Assembly: GCA_023678885.1 (NCBI GenBank)
Contig: JAHCLQ010000881.1
Coordinates: 78,819-142,818, forward strand
Length of the DNA stretch: 64,000 nt
Reading direction: 5' to 3'
Source: Pogostemon cablin
Lineage: Eukaryota; Streptophyta; Magnoliopsida; Lamiales; Lamiaceae
Positions 38,228-51,900 of the stretch are shown here, in pieces; position 1 is the stretch's first letter, and each line of letters starts with the position of its first letter. The notes below the pieces were generated by a model. It saw only the letters and a list, made by a program, of their open reading frames with translations, was not told where the DNA came from and searched no databases. A program made the translations under genes and the position numbers.

Positions 38228-39159
38228 GCCATGTGTTTGTGGGAGACCATCAGGTCTACGCTTTATTTGACCCAGGTTCTGGTAGGTCTTATATCCGAGA
38301 TGATCTTACTGCGATCTTAGATTATCCTATCTCTCATTTGTCACCTGGAATCATCGTTCATACCCCTCTTGGAGAGCGTCTAATTCGTGATTCGGTATTC
38401 CTTGGTTGTCCATTGAAGATCAAAGATGTCATTTTAGAGGCTGAATTGATACCATTGCCTTTGATTGATCTTGATGTTATTCTTGGCATGGATTGGCTTT
38501 CTTCTCATCATGCAATTCTCGATTGCCACGAGAAGCTTGTTATTTTTCGTAGACCAGGATTCTCAGAACTTGTTTTTGAAGGTAAACTTCAAACGAGATC
38601 CCTCTCTTTTATTTCATTGTTGACTGCGCATAAATTAATGCGTAAGGGTTGTGAGGCATTCTTGGCATTTGTCATCGATACTTCTCTTTCTGAAACTAAA
38701 CTAGATGACATCCCAATCGTGAATGAATTTCCTGATGTCTTTCCCGAAGACTTACCAGGACAACCTCCGAATCGAGAAATTGATTTTTTCATTGACGTAC
38801 TTCCTGGAATCATACCTATATCGATTACTCCATATCGAATGTCGCCTGCTGAGCTTAAGGAACTCCAGACACAACTTGGGGAATTATTGGAGAAGGGTTT
38901 CATACGACGTAGCACATCTCCATGGGGTGCTCCAGTTCTTTTTGTCAAGAAGAAAGATGGATCACTTCGTCTATGTGTCGACTACCGTCAATTGAACAAG
39001 GTGACAATCAAGAACAAATATCCTCTTCCAAGAATCGATGATCTGTTTGATCAATTGCAAGGAGCAACTGTGTTCTCAAAAATTGATTTGCGATCCGGTT
39101 ATCACCAACTCAAGATTAGGGAATCTGATATCCCTAAGTCTGCTTTTCGAACCAGATAA
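38228..39159 (+). pseudogene. pol: Protease and N-terminal reverse transcriptase (element B)
   Basis: Same as in element A: protease aspartate in FDPGSG, ILGMDWL, then RT up to KIDLRSGYHQ. It ends at the same TAA (39157-39159). One silent-type G-to-A difference from A is near 38778. Without splicing, the first usable codon is the GTG at 38233. Identity is secure; the product would be truncated inside RT. Confidence 0.88.
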
Positions 39160-40080
39160 GGTCATTTTGAATTCTGTGTTATGCCTTTTGGACTCACAAA
39201 TGCTCCTGCAGCTTTTATGGATCTTATGAATCGGGTCTTTCGGCCGTACTTAGATAAGTTTGTCATCATCTTCATTGATGACATTCTTATTTATTCTAAA
39301 TCGGACGACGAGCATTCTCATCATCTAAGAATTGCTCTGAACATTCTCAGAGAAAATCAGCTTTATGCTAAATTCTCGAAGTGTGAATTTTGGCTTCGCG
39401 AGGTAAGCTTTTTGGGTCATCACATTTCTAAAGAAGGAATCTACGTCGATCCAGTGAAGATTCAAGCTATACTAGATTGGGAGCGTCCAAAGAACGTGAC
39501 AGAGATTCGTAGTTTTCTGGGATTAGCTGGATATTATCGACGGTTTGTCAAAGACTTTTCGTTATTGGCTTCATCTTTGACTAAATTGACTCGAAAAAGG
39601 GTAAAATTTGAATGGAGTGAAGAATGCGACGAAGCATTTCAAGAATTGAAAAGACGACTCGTTTCAGCTCCTATTCTTGCTTTGCCAGACCCAGCGATTG
39701 GAGAATTTACCATTTATAGTGACGCCTCGAGACAAGGATTAGGATTCATTCTCATGCAAGAAGGAAAGGTTATTGCCTACGCTTCAAGGCAATTGAAGAA
39801 GAACGAAGAAAATTATCCTACACATGATTTAGAGTTGGCTGCAATCGTCTTTGCATTGAAGATCTGGAGGCACTATCTGTATGGTGCAACTTGTCGGGTT
39901 TTCACTGATCACAAGAGCTTAAAGTATATCACCACGCAAAAGGAGCTCAACCTCAGGCAAAGGCGATGGATGGAGTTGATTAATGACTATGACTTAGTCA
40001 TTGATTATCATCCTGGCAAGACGAACGTTGTTGCAGATGCTCTGAGTAGAAAGTCTTCTACCTCACTTGCTTTGATTTAA
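39160..40080 (+). pseudogene. pol: C-terminal reverse transcriptase and RNase H (element B)
   Basis: It continues in frame after the shared stop; the first ATG is at 39181. It holds the RT catalytic DD in FIDDIL and the complete RNase H domain through the HPGKTN..ADALSR segment. A C-to-T change creates TAA at 40078-40080, 299 residues after the ATG, separating RNase H from integrase. Element A has a glutamine codon here. This stop is newer than the duplication. Confidence 0.88.
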
Positions 40081-41268
40081 TCTTTTTATCTTCCTATGTT
40101 GGAGCAATTTAAATCTTTACACATTTCACTCGATTGTGAAAAGTCTAATGATTCTGCCTTAATCGCCAAATTCGAGGTTAGACCTACCTTGTTCGAGAAA
40201 ATTCGAGAAAGACAATCACACGATGTTTATTTACAACAGAAGATGGCGAAGCTAAATCAAGGAAAAGAAACAGAATATCGAATTCGGGATGATGGACTTC
40301 TTACTTTTAAAAATCGTGTTTGTGTTCCATCAGAACTTGATGTTCGTAGAGCTATTCTTGAGGAAGCCCATTCTTCAGCCTATGCTATGCATCCTGGTAG
40401 TACCAAAATGTATAGAACACTTCGGGAGCATTATTGGTGGCCAGGTATGAAACGGGACACTACTGAATTTGTATCAAAGTGCTTATCTTGCCAACAGATT
40501 AAAGCGGAACACAAAAAACCAGCCGGCATGCTTCAACCACTACCTATTCCTGAGTGGAAATGGGAAAACGTCACAATGGATTTTGTTTCTGGTTTACCTC
40601 GAACCCAAAAGGGTCATGACTCAATTTGGGTCATTGTCGATCGTCTGACGAAATCGGCACATTTCCTTCCAGGGCATACCAACGAATCTTTAGAGAAACT
40701 TGCCAAGTTATATGTCGATGAGATCATGAGATTGCACGGAGTACCAGTGTCAATCATATCTGACCGTGATCCAAGATTCACTTCCCGTTTTTGGCCTAGT
40801 CTGCAGAAAGCGCTAGGTACAAAATTACTATTCAGTACCTCGTTTCATCCACAGACTGATGGACAGTCAGAGAGAACTATACAGACACTAGAAGACATGC
40901 TACGTGCAGTGGTGTTGAATTTGGGAGGTAGCTGGGATAAGTACGTGACTTTGGTGGAGTTTGCTTATAACAACAGTTATCATTCAAGCATTGGAATGCC
41001 CCCGTACGAAGCTCTGTATGGCCGAAAGTGTCGAACACCACTCTTTTGGGATGAGGTTGGCGAGAGACAAATCGAACAAGTAGAGCTTATCGAAGATGCG
41101 AAGGCAAAAATACAACTTATTCGAGACAGACTTAAGGCAGCGCAAGATCGACAGAAAAGCTACGCAGATAATAGGAGGCTCGATTTGGAGTTTAATGAAG
41201 GAGACAAAGTTTTTCTGAAAGTTTCTCCATGGAAGGGCGTGTTGCGATTCCGCCGTCGAGGAAGTTGA
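40081..41268 (+). pseudogene. pol: Integrase core (element B)
   Basis: It is in the same frame as the preceding RNase H; the first ATG is at 40096, giving 390 residues. It contains the zinc-binding H..H..CxxC module and the D, D-35-E catalytic triad (MDF, SDRD, SERT), all retained. It ends at the TGA caused by the frameshift shared with element A. An ATG start here is only an open-frame feature; the natural protein is cleaved from a polyprotein. Confidence 0.88.
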
Positions 41269-41699
41269 GTCCAAGGTATATTGGCCCGTTTACGATCGTG
41301 CAAAGGATTGGTCGTGTCGCGTATCGACTTGAGCTACCATCGGAATTGTCGAAGATTCACGATGTCTTCCATGTCTCTATGCTTAGAAAATATGAACCAG
41401 ATCCTTCGCACGTGCTCAAAGATCCCCCAGTTGTATTAAAGGAAAATCTATCATACGAAGTACAACCTGTTCAAATTGTAGATCGCCGAGAGAAAATGCT
41501 TCGTAACAAATCCATTCCTATGGTGAGAATTCTATGGAGAAGTGATCAAATTGAAGAAGAAACATGGGAACCAGAGTCAGTCATGCGTCAACACCATCCA
41601 AATCTCTTTTCATCTCTAGGTACGTTTATGTTTCGAGGACGAAACTTTTTGGAGGAGGGGATACTTTATAATATCTTAGTTCAACTAGATTTTTTTTAG
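41229..41699 (+). pseudogene. pol: GPY/F and chromodomain-like C-terminus of pol (element B)
   Basis: Same shifted-frame tail as in element A, with the GPY/F module (SPRYIGPF), FHVSMLRKY and the chromodomain-like end including RILWR and TWEP. True homology begins near 41262. The frame runs into the 3' LTR. One CG-to-CA difference from A is near 41453. Confidence 0.84.
41646..41661 (+). other. Polypurine tract of element B
   Basis: TTTTTGGAGGAGGGGA just before the 3' LTR, identical to that of element A. Confidence 0.85.
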
Positions 41700-43961
41700 A
41701 AAGCCCAAAACCTATTTATTTATTTTTATAGCCCAAAAGGCCAGCCCAATTAAGTCCAACTAGATTTTTTTTAGAATGCCCAAAACCTATTTATTTATTT
41801 TTATATCCCAAAAGGCTAGCCCAATCAAGCTCAACTAGATTTTTTTAGAAAGCCCACTTATTTATTTATTTATTTTGTGGCCCAAAGTTTCAGCCCACTT
41901 AAATGGCCTGATATATAATTAGAAAGGCTAAAGTTAAAAATAAAAGAGAGAAGAACGGGAGAAGAAAAGCAAAAGAGGGGAAAGAAAAGAGTGAAGAGGA
42001 GAAACCCTTGTTGATCAAATTCTCCCTTACAACCCTCATCCTAGGTGGTTTCTAAGTGGTTTTGAGGTAAGTGGTGTGTGAATTAAGCTTCCTTCTTCCA
42101 TGATTTTGAAATTTTGTGGGGTTTTTCTTTTTGGTATGTGGGTAATTTGCAGACTGTTCGAACTAATTTTGACATACCTATTGCCCTCGAAAGTTTTCAA
42201 ACTTAATTTCTGTACATAGCTGAAGTCGTTAGCTTTCCGTAGCCACTTGAAACGCCTCAATCCGATTATTCTACAATTAGTTATAATTTTTCTCGTAAAC
42301 TGCCGCTAGCTGGAAAATTTCAGAATTTTTATGTCGAATTCAAACTTATTTTCTATCGTTTCGTTTAGTTAATCTATTGAAACGGGTTATGTGGGATTGG
42401 GAACTGATGTTAAGGAGTTACATGCCATTTTTATTTAATATCGACTCGTTCGAACTCGATTAGGATTTGTTTTTAGCAATGAAAGGGATGTTAACGTTAA
42501 TAGTTAGTTATATTTAATTTGTCTTTAATTGCTCATCTCCTTTCTAGGTAAAGAACCATCGACGAAGGGCAAGGGACCGACTTCAGATTCCGGAGAGAGT
42601 TAATCACTTCCTTGTGAGTTGATAATTCGGGAACGTCTTCTCTTGTGGGAAGTGTGGACCCTCGATAAATGTGCACTTATTTTAGTTTTAGTTAATTGAT
42701 AAGAAAATTATTTGGTATTATGTTATGTGGTAAAGAGCCTGATTGACTTGATTGCTCTGGTTAGAGTCATGTTAGCCATTTTATGAGTATTATTGATTTT
42801 TGGTTATTCTTGTGTGCCAATTAAGACTCTAACTTGAGTCGTTATTCATCTTATGATGCACATGCATATGTATGCCTGGTACCAAGGTTAAGTAGCCCGA
42901 ATTGGTCACGGTTCGGGTGAGTTGGAGCGACATTGATTAAGTAGCCCGAATTTGTCGCGGTTCGGGTGAGTTAGAGTGACAACCAAGTTGCCCGTGATTG
43001 GCAAACCTGGGTGAGTTAGATCTAACGGGGCACCTGTCCATTTGCCAAATTCTGATACTCTGGAGGGTGATCGTTAGATGGATCAGTCCATTATAGGCTC
43101 AGTCAACGTCACCGGTGTGGGACATGCATATCATATATGTTTATATGTTTGATCATTTCAAGTATTCACGTCGATATTGAATTGTGAACTTTAGCACTTG
43201 GCGTATTGAGAAAGAATATTAATGTGCATTTTATCTAGAGTAACGGTGACGGGCTTGGACTGTCTCTCGACGGAGAGCTCAGTTCGAGGAGGATATTGAC
43301 TACCCACGCGTCTTTTATGTGATAACATGTTGTTTGAACTAATTGTGTTATTCGTAAATGTGCACTAAGGTTTTTATTTTCATTAATATGTATACTGAGT
43401 GAGAAATAGTTATTGTGGGACGAAATGTGGGATTTTATGTTATGAACCGCGAGTGGAATACATGCTTCGTATAAGGGTCGGGGTTACCGGCTTATCACCT
43501 CACTGAGCTAGTGGTTTTGCTCACCCCCATCATTCTTTCCTTTTCAGGCTGTTGATATCGTTTTGGTTGGAGGTTTTCCTATCGTTTGCTCGTCATCCAA
43601 TCCGTGTTTTGGGTACTTTCTCTTTTATGTAAATTGACGGATTCATTGGCGAGATTGTATAGTTTATATTTGGAGACCCCCTTGATGTTCTTTTTGTACC
43701 TTCGCGATGTTATATCGTTCATGTATATTTTATTTAAACTAAGTTGCACCGTTGTATTTTGTACCTTTGTAAATCCTTGTTGATACTTTTTGAGATGATG
43801 TCCTCGGGTTGTACCCGTTGTTATCAGTTGTTCAGCTCTACAGGTACTTGATAGCAAGCCTTACGTTTTCTATAAACTTTGTGGAGTGGAGTGCACCCAT
43901 TCTGCGAAATTTATGGTTAACGTGGCGGTTGTCGCGTTCTGTCTGGGGTCGGGGCGTCACA
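41667..43961 (+). repeat. 3' LTR of element B
   Basis: About 2,295 bp, ending GGGGCGTCACA like the 3' LTR of element A. It is nearly identical to that copy, with a few point changes such as CGTAGC to CATAGC near 42216 and GACTCG to GACTTG near 42748. Confidence 0.92.
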
Positions 43962-46900
43962 TATTTACTTCATTACGATCAACATTTCCTTCGTTTTGAT
44001 GCTTATTTACATTATTTTGATGCATATTTACCTCATTAAGATCTACATTTCCTTCGTTTTGAAGCATATTTCTTTCATTTCGATAAATATTTACTTCGTT
44101 TCGATGCATATTTACTTCATTTTGTTGCATAATTACTTCATTCAGATCAACATTTTCATCGTTTCGATACATATTCACTTTATTTTAATGCATATTTATT
44201 TCACTATGATCAACATTTCCTTTGTTTCGTTGTATGTTTCCTTCATTCTGATTCATATTTACTTCATTACGATCAACATTTCCTTCGATTTGATGCATAT
44301 ATCCATCATTTCGATGCATATTTCCTTCGTTTCGATGTATATAATTACTTCATTTTGATGCATATTTACTTAATTTCGATGCATATATCCTTCATTTTGA
44401 TGCATATTTACTTCATTACGATAAATATTTCCTTCGTTTCGATGCATACTTACTTCATTTTTATGCATGTTTACCTCATTATGATCAACATTTCCTACGT
44501 TTCGATGCATATTTCTTTCGTTTTGATGCACATTTACTTCATTTTGATGCTCATTTTCTCGTTTCGATGCATATTTACTTCATTTTGATTCAAATTTTGA
44601 TGCACATTTACTTCGTTTCGATGTATATTTTCTTCGTTTCAATTGATATTAACTTCATTTTGATGCATATTTACTAAATTACGATTAATATTTTCTTCGT
44701 TTCGATGCATTTTTACTTTATTTTGATGGATATTTACTTATTAACGATCAAGATTTCCTTTGTTTCGATGTATATTTACTTCATTATGATGCATTTACCT
44801 CATTATAATCATCATTTCCTTTGTTTCGATTCATATTTTTTTTATTTTGATTCATATTTTTCTTCGTTTCGATGCATATTTACTTTATTTTGATAGATAT
44901 TTACTTCATTACGATCAACATTTCCTTCGTTTTGATGCATATTTACTTCATTTCGATGCATATTTCCTTAATTTTGATGCATATTTACATCATAACGACC
45001 AATATTTCCTTCGTTTCGATGCATATTTACTTCATTTTGATGCATTTACCTCATTATAATCATCATTTCTATCGTTTCGATGCATATTTCTTTTGTTTTG
45101 ATGCACATTTACTTCATTTTGATGCACATTTTCTTGTTTCAATGCATATTTATTTCATTTTGATTCAAATTTTGATGCATTTTTCTTTCGTTTCAATTGA
45201 TATTTACTTCATTTTGATGCATTTACCTCATTATAATCAATATTTCCTTCGTTTCGATGCATATTTCTTTTGTTTTGATGCACATTTACTTCATTTTGAT
45301 GCTCATTTTCTTGTTTCGATGCATATTTACTTCATTTTGATTCAAATTTTGATGCATTTTTCTTTCGTTTCAATTGATATTTACTTCATTTTGATGCATA
45401 TTTCCTTCTTTTTGATGCAGATTTATTTCATTACGTTCAACATTTCCTTTGTTTTGATGCATATTTTCTTCATTTTGATGCATATTTACTTCATTACGAT
45501 CAATATTTTCTTCATTTAGATGTATATTTACTTCATTTTGATGCATATTTAGGTCATTACGATCAACATTTCCTTAGTTTTGATGCTTATTTACATCATT
45601 TTGATGCATATTTACCTCATTAAGATCTACATTTCCTTCGTTTCGATGCATATCTCTTTCGTTTCGATGAAAATTTACTTCATTTTGATGCATATATACT
45701 TCATTGCGATCAACATTTCCTTCGTTTCGATGCATATTTACTTCATATTTTTCATAATTACTTCATTCAGATCAACATTTTCATCGTTTCGATACATATT
45801 TACTTTATTTTGATGCATATTTACTTCACTACGATCAACATTTCCTTTGTTTCGATGTATGTTTCATTCATTCTGATGCATATTTACTCCATTACGATCA
45901 ACATTTTCTTCGATTCGATTCATATATCTATCATTTTGATGCATATTTCCTTCATTTCGATGTATATAATTACTTCATTTTGATGCATATTTACTTCATT
46001 TCTATGCATATTTTCTTCATTTTAAAGCATATTTACTTCATTACGATCAATATTTTCTTCGTTTCAATGCATATTTACTTCATTTTGATGCATGTTTACC
46101 TTATTATGATCAACATTTCTTTCTTTTCGATGCATATTTCTTTCGTTTTGATGCATATTTACTTCATTACGATCAATATTTTTGTCATTTCGATGTATAT
46201 TTACTTCATTTTGATGCATATTTACTTCATTATGATCAACATTTCCTTCGTTTCGATGCATATTTACTTTATTTTGATGCATATTTACCTCATTACGATC
46301 AACATTTCCTTCGTTTTGATGCATATTTCTTTTGTTTTGATGCACATTTACTTCATTTTGATGCTCATTTTCTTGTTTCGATGAATATTTACTTCTTTTT
46401 GATTCAAATTTTGATGCATTTTTCTTTCGTTTCAATTGATATTTACTTTATTTTGATGTATATTTCCTTCATTTTGATGCAGATTTACTCCATTACGTTC
46501 AACATTTCCTTCGTTTTAATGTATATTTTCCTCATTTTGATGCATATTTAATTCATTACGATCAATATTTCCTTCGTTTCGATACATATTTTCTTCATTT
46601 TGATGTATATTTACTTCATTACGATCAACATTTCCTTCGTTTTGATGCTTATTTACATCATTTTGATGCATATTTACCTCATTAAGATCTACATTTCCTT
46701 CGTTTTGAATCTTATTTCTTTCATTTCGATAAATATTTACTTCGTTTCGATGCATATTTATTTCATTTTGTTGCATAATTACTTCATTCAGATAAACATT
46801 TTCATCGTTTCGATAAATATTCACTTTATTTTGATGCATATTTACTTCACTATGATCAACATTTACTTTGTTTCGTTGTATGTTTCCTTCATTCTATGCA

Positions 46901-47049
46901 TATTTACTTCATTACGATCAACATTTCCTTCGATTCGATGCATATATCCATCATTTCAATGCATATTTCCTTCGTTTCGATGTATATAATTACTTCATTT
47001 TGATGCATATTTACTTAATTTCGATACATATTTCCTTCATTTTGATGCA

Positions 47050-48455
47050 TATTTACTTCATTGCGATCAACATTTCCTTCGTTTTGATGCTTATTTACAT
47101 CATTTTGATGCATATTTACCTCATTAAGATCTACATTTCCTTCGTTTCGAAGCATATTTCTTTCATTTCGATAAATATTTACTTCATTTAGATGCATATT
47201 TACTTCATTGCGATCAACATATCCTTCGTTTCGATGCATATTTACTTCATTTTGTTGTATAATTACTTCATTCAGATCAACTTTTTCCTCGTTTTGATAC
47301 ATATTTACTTTATTTTGATGCATATTTACTTCACTACGATCAACATTTCCTTTGTTTCGTTGTATGTTTCCTTCATTCTGATGCATATTTACTTCATTTT
47401 GTTGCATATTTACTTCATTTTGATGCATATTTACCTCATTAGGATCAACATTTCCTTCGTTTCGATGCACATTTTTTTGTTTTGATGCACATTTACTTCA
47501 TTTTGATGCTCATTTTCTTGTTTCGATGCATATTTACTTCATTTTCATTCAAATTTTGATGCATTTTTCTTTCGTTTCAATTTATATTTACCTTATTTTG
47601 ATGCATATTTCCTTCATTTTGATGCAGATTTACTCCATTACGTTCAACATTTCCTTCATTTTGATGCATATTTTCTTCATTTTGATGCATATTTACTTCA
47701 TTACGATCAATATTTCCTCCGTTTCGATGTATATTTACTTCATTTTGATGCATATTTACTTCATTACGATCAACATTTCCTTCGTTTTGATGCTTATTTA
47801 CATCATTTTGATGCATATTTACCTCATTAAGATCTACATTTCCTTCGTTTCGAAGCATATTTCTTTCATTTCGATAAATATTTACTTCATTTAGATGCAT
47901 ATTTACTTCATTGCGATCAACATATCCTTCGTTTCGATGCATATTTACTTCATTTTGTTGTATAATTACTTCATTCAGATCAACTTTTTCCTCGTTTTGA
48001 TACATATTTACTTTATTTTGATGCATATTTACTTCACTACGATCAACATTTCCTTTGTTTCGTTGTATGTTTCCTTCATTCTGATGCATATTTACTTCAT
48101 TTTGTTGCATATTTACTTCATTTTGATGCATATTTACCTCATTAGGATCAACATTTCCTTCGTTTCGATGCACATTTTTTTGTTTTGATGCACATTTACT
48201 TCATTTTGATGCTCATTTTCTTGTTTCGATGCATATTTACTTCATTTTCATTCAAATTTTGATGCATTTTTCTTTCGTTTCAATTTATATTTACCTTATT
48301 TTGATGCATATTTCCTTCATTTTGATGCAGATTTACTCCATTACGTTCAACATTTCCTTCATTTTGATGCATATTTTCTTCATTTTGATGCATATTTACT
48401 TCATTACGATCAATATTTCCTCCGTTTCGATGTATATTTACTTCATTTTGATGCA
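47050..48455 (+). repeat. 703-bp tandem duplication within the array
   Basis: Landmarks 47192 and 47895, and 47526 and 48229, are exactly 703 bp apart and the sequences are indistinguishable by eye over a whole unit. A related but diverged continuation follows to about 48560. The exact phase of the unit is arbitrary. Confidence 0.85.
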
Positions 48456-48942
48456 TATTTACTTCATTACGATCAACATTTCCTTCGTTTTGATGCTTAT
48501 TTACATCATTTTGATGCATATTTACCTCATTAAGATCTACATTTCCTTCGTTTTGAAACATATTTCTTTCATTTCGATAAATATTTACTTTATTTTGATG
48601 CATATTTACTTCATTGCGTTCAATATTTCCTTCGTTTCGATGCATATTTATTTCATTTTGTTGCATAATTACTTCATTCAGATCAACATTTTCATCGTTT
48701 CGATACATATTTACTTTATTTTGATGCATATTTACTTCACTACGATCAACATTTCCTTTGTTTCGTTGTATGTTTCCTTCATTCTGATGCATATTTACTT
48801 CATTAAGATCAACATTTCCTTCGATTCGATGCATATATCCATCATTTCGATGCATATTTCCTTCGTTTCGATGTATATAATTACTTCATTATGATGTATA
48901 TTTACTTAATTTCGATGCATATTTCCTTCATTTTGATGCATA

Positions 48943-51900
48943 TTTACTTCATTACGATAAACATTTCCTTCATTTCGATGCATATTTACTTCATTTTTAT
49001 GCATATTTACCTCATTATGATCAACATTTCCTTCGTTTCGATGCATATTTCTTTCGTTTTGATGCACATTACTTCATTTTGATGTACATTTTCTCGTTTC
49101 GATGCATATTTACTTCTTTTTTATTCAAATTTTGATGCATATTAACTTCATTTCGATGCATATTTTCTTCGTTTCGATTGATATTTACTTCATTTTGATG
49201 CATATTTGCTAAATTACGATCGATATTTTCTTCGTTTCGATGCATTTTCACTTTATTTTGATGGATATTTACTTCATTACGATCAACATTTTCTTTGTTT
49301 CGATGTATATTTACTTCATTATGATGCATTTACCTCATTATGATCAACATTTCCTTCATTTCGATGCATATTTCTTTTGTTTTGATTCATATTTTTCTTC
49401 GTTTCGAAGCATATTTACTTTATTTTGATGGATATTTACTTCATTATGATCAACATTTCCTTCGTTTTGATGCATATTTGCTTCATTTCGATGCATATTT
49501 CCTTAATTTTGATGCATATTTACTTCATAACGACCAATATTTCCTTGGTTTCGATGCATATTTACTTCATTTTGATGCATTTACCTCATTATAATCAACA
49601 TTTCCTTCGTTTCGTTGCATATTTCTTTTGTTTTGATGCACATTTACTTCATTTTGATGCTCATTTTATAGTTTCGATGCATATTTACTTCATTTTGATT
49701 CAAATTTTGATGCATTTTTCTTTCGTTTCAATTGATATTTACTTCATTTTGATGCATATTTCCTTCTTGTTGATGCAGATTTACTTCATTACATTGAACA
49801 TTTCCTTTGTTTTGATGCATATTTTCTTCATTTTGATGCATATTTACTTCACTACGATCAATATTTTCTTCATTTCGATGTATATTTACTTCATTTTGAT
49901 GCATATTTAGGTCATTACGATCAACATTTCCTTAGTTTTGATGCTTATTTACATCATTTTGATGCATATTTACCTCATTAAGATCTACATTTCCTTCGTT
50001 TCGATGCATATCTCTTTCGTTTTGATGAAAATTTACTTCATTTTGATGCATATATACTTTATTGCGATCAACATTTCCTTCGTTTCGATGCATATTTACT
50101 TCATATTTTTCATAATTACTTCATTCAGATCAACATTTTCATCGTTTCGATACATATTTACTTTATTTTGATGCATATTTACTTCACTACGATCAACATT
50201 TCCTTTGTTTCGATGTATGTTTCATTCATTCTGATGCATATTTACTCCATTACCATCAACATTTTCTTCGATTCGATTCATATATCCATCATTTTGATGC
50301 ATATTTCTTTCATTTCGATGTATATAATTACTTCATTTTGATGCATATTTACTTCATTTTTATGCATATTTTCTTCATTTTAAAGCATATTTACTTCATT
50401 ACGATCAACATTTTCTTCGTTTCAATGCATATTTACTTCATTTTGATGCATGTTTACCTTATTATGATCAACATTTCTTTCTTTTCGATGCATATTTCTT
50501 TCGTTTTGATGCATATTTACTTCATTACGATCAATATTATTTTCATTTCGATGTATATTTACTTCATTTTGATAAATATTTACTTCATTAAGATCAACAT
50601 TTCCTTCCTTTCGATGCATATTTACTTTATTTTGATGCATATTTACCTCATTACGATCAACATTTCCTTCGTTTTGATGCATATTTCTTTTGTTTTGATG
50701 CACATTTACTTCATTTTGATGCTCATTTTCTTGTTTCGATGAATATTTACTTCTTTTTTATTCAAATTTTGATGCATTTTTCTTTCGTTTCAATTGATAT
50801 TTACTTTATTTTGATGTATATTTCCTTCATTTTGATGCAGATTTACTCCATTACGTTCAACATTTCCTTCGTTTTAATGTATATTTTCTTCATTTTGATG
50901 CATATTTAATTCATTACGATCAATATTTCCTTCGTTTCGATGTATATTTACTTCATTACGATCAACATTTCCTTCGTTTTGATGCTTATTTACATTATTT
51001 TGATGCATATTTACCTCATTAAGATCTACATTTCCTTCGTTTTGAAGCATATTTCTTTCATTTCGATAAATATTTACTTCGTTTCGATGCATATTTACTT
51101 CATTTTGTTGCATAATTACTTCATTCAGATCAACATTTTCATCGTTTCGATACATATTCACTTTATTTTAATGCATATTTACTTCACTATGATCAACATT
51201 TCCTTTGTTTCGTTGTATGTTTCCTTCATTCTGATGCATATTTACTTCATTACGATCAACAATTCCTTCGATTTGATGCATATATCCATCATTTCGATGC
51301 ATATTTCCTTCTTTTCGATGTATATAATTACTTCATTTTGATGCATATTTACTTAATTTCGATGCATATATCCTTCATTTTGATGCATATTTACTTCATT
51401 TCGATAAATATTTCCTTCGTTTCGATGCATACTTACTTCATTTTGATGCATGTTTACCTCATTATGATCAACATTTCCTACGTTTCGATGCATATTTCTT
51501 TCGTTTTGATGCACATTTACTTCATTTTGATGCTCATTTTCTCGTTTCGATGCATATTTACTTCATTTTGATTCCAATTTTGATGCACATTTACTTCGTT
51601 TCGATGCATATTTTCTTCGTTTCAATTGATATTAACTTCATTTTGATGCATATTTACTAAATTACGATCAATATTTTCTTCGTTTCGATGCATTTTCACT
51701 TTATTTTGATGGATATTTACTTATTAACGATCAAGATTTCCTTTGTTTCGATGTATATTTACTTCATTATGATGCATTTACCTCATTATAATCATCATTT
51801 CCTTTGTTTCGATTCATATTTTTTTTATTTTGATTCATATTTTTCTTCGTTTCGATGCATATTTACTTTATTTTGATAGATATTTACTTCATTACGATCA

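Larger units (their letters stand above)
34661..43961 (+). mobile_element. Ty3/gypsy LTR retrotransposon, element B (copy of element A)
   Basis: Same structure and same flanks as element A, about 0.2% different in the coding region by eye. It shares A's gag deletion, RT stop (39157-39159 here) and frameshift near 41259. It adds two stops of its own: TGA in gag at 37490 and TAA after RNase H at 40078. It arose by duplication of the surrounding 17.7 kb and not by transposition. Confidence 0.95.
27480..45218 (+). repeat. 17.74-kb duplicated segment, copy 2 (contains element B)
   Basis: This is the second copy of 9816-27479 with the same order of parts. Beyond 45219 a third, incomplete copy of the array portion begins (45580 and 45980 match 27841 and 28241). 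It departs after a 63-bp (three-monomer) insertion near 46255, so the repeat may continue as a longer series. Confidence 0.85.

Noticed and set aside
16997..43961. Two independent insertions of the same retrotransposon
   Set aside because: Identical insertion point, flanking array, stops, frameshift and gag deletion favour one insertion followed by duplication.
47577..48173. 198-codon Asn-rich minus-strand frame as a real repeat protein
   Set aside because: It spans the junction of the 703-bp duplication, and equivalent frames elsewhere are cut at different points. No promoter or conserved start is seen.
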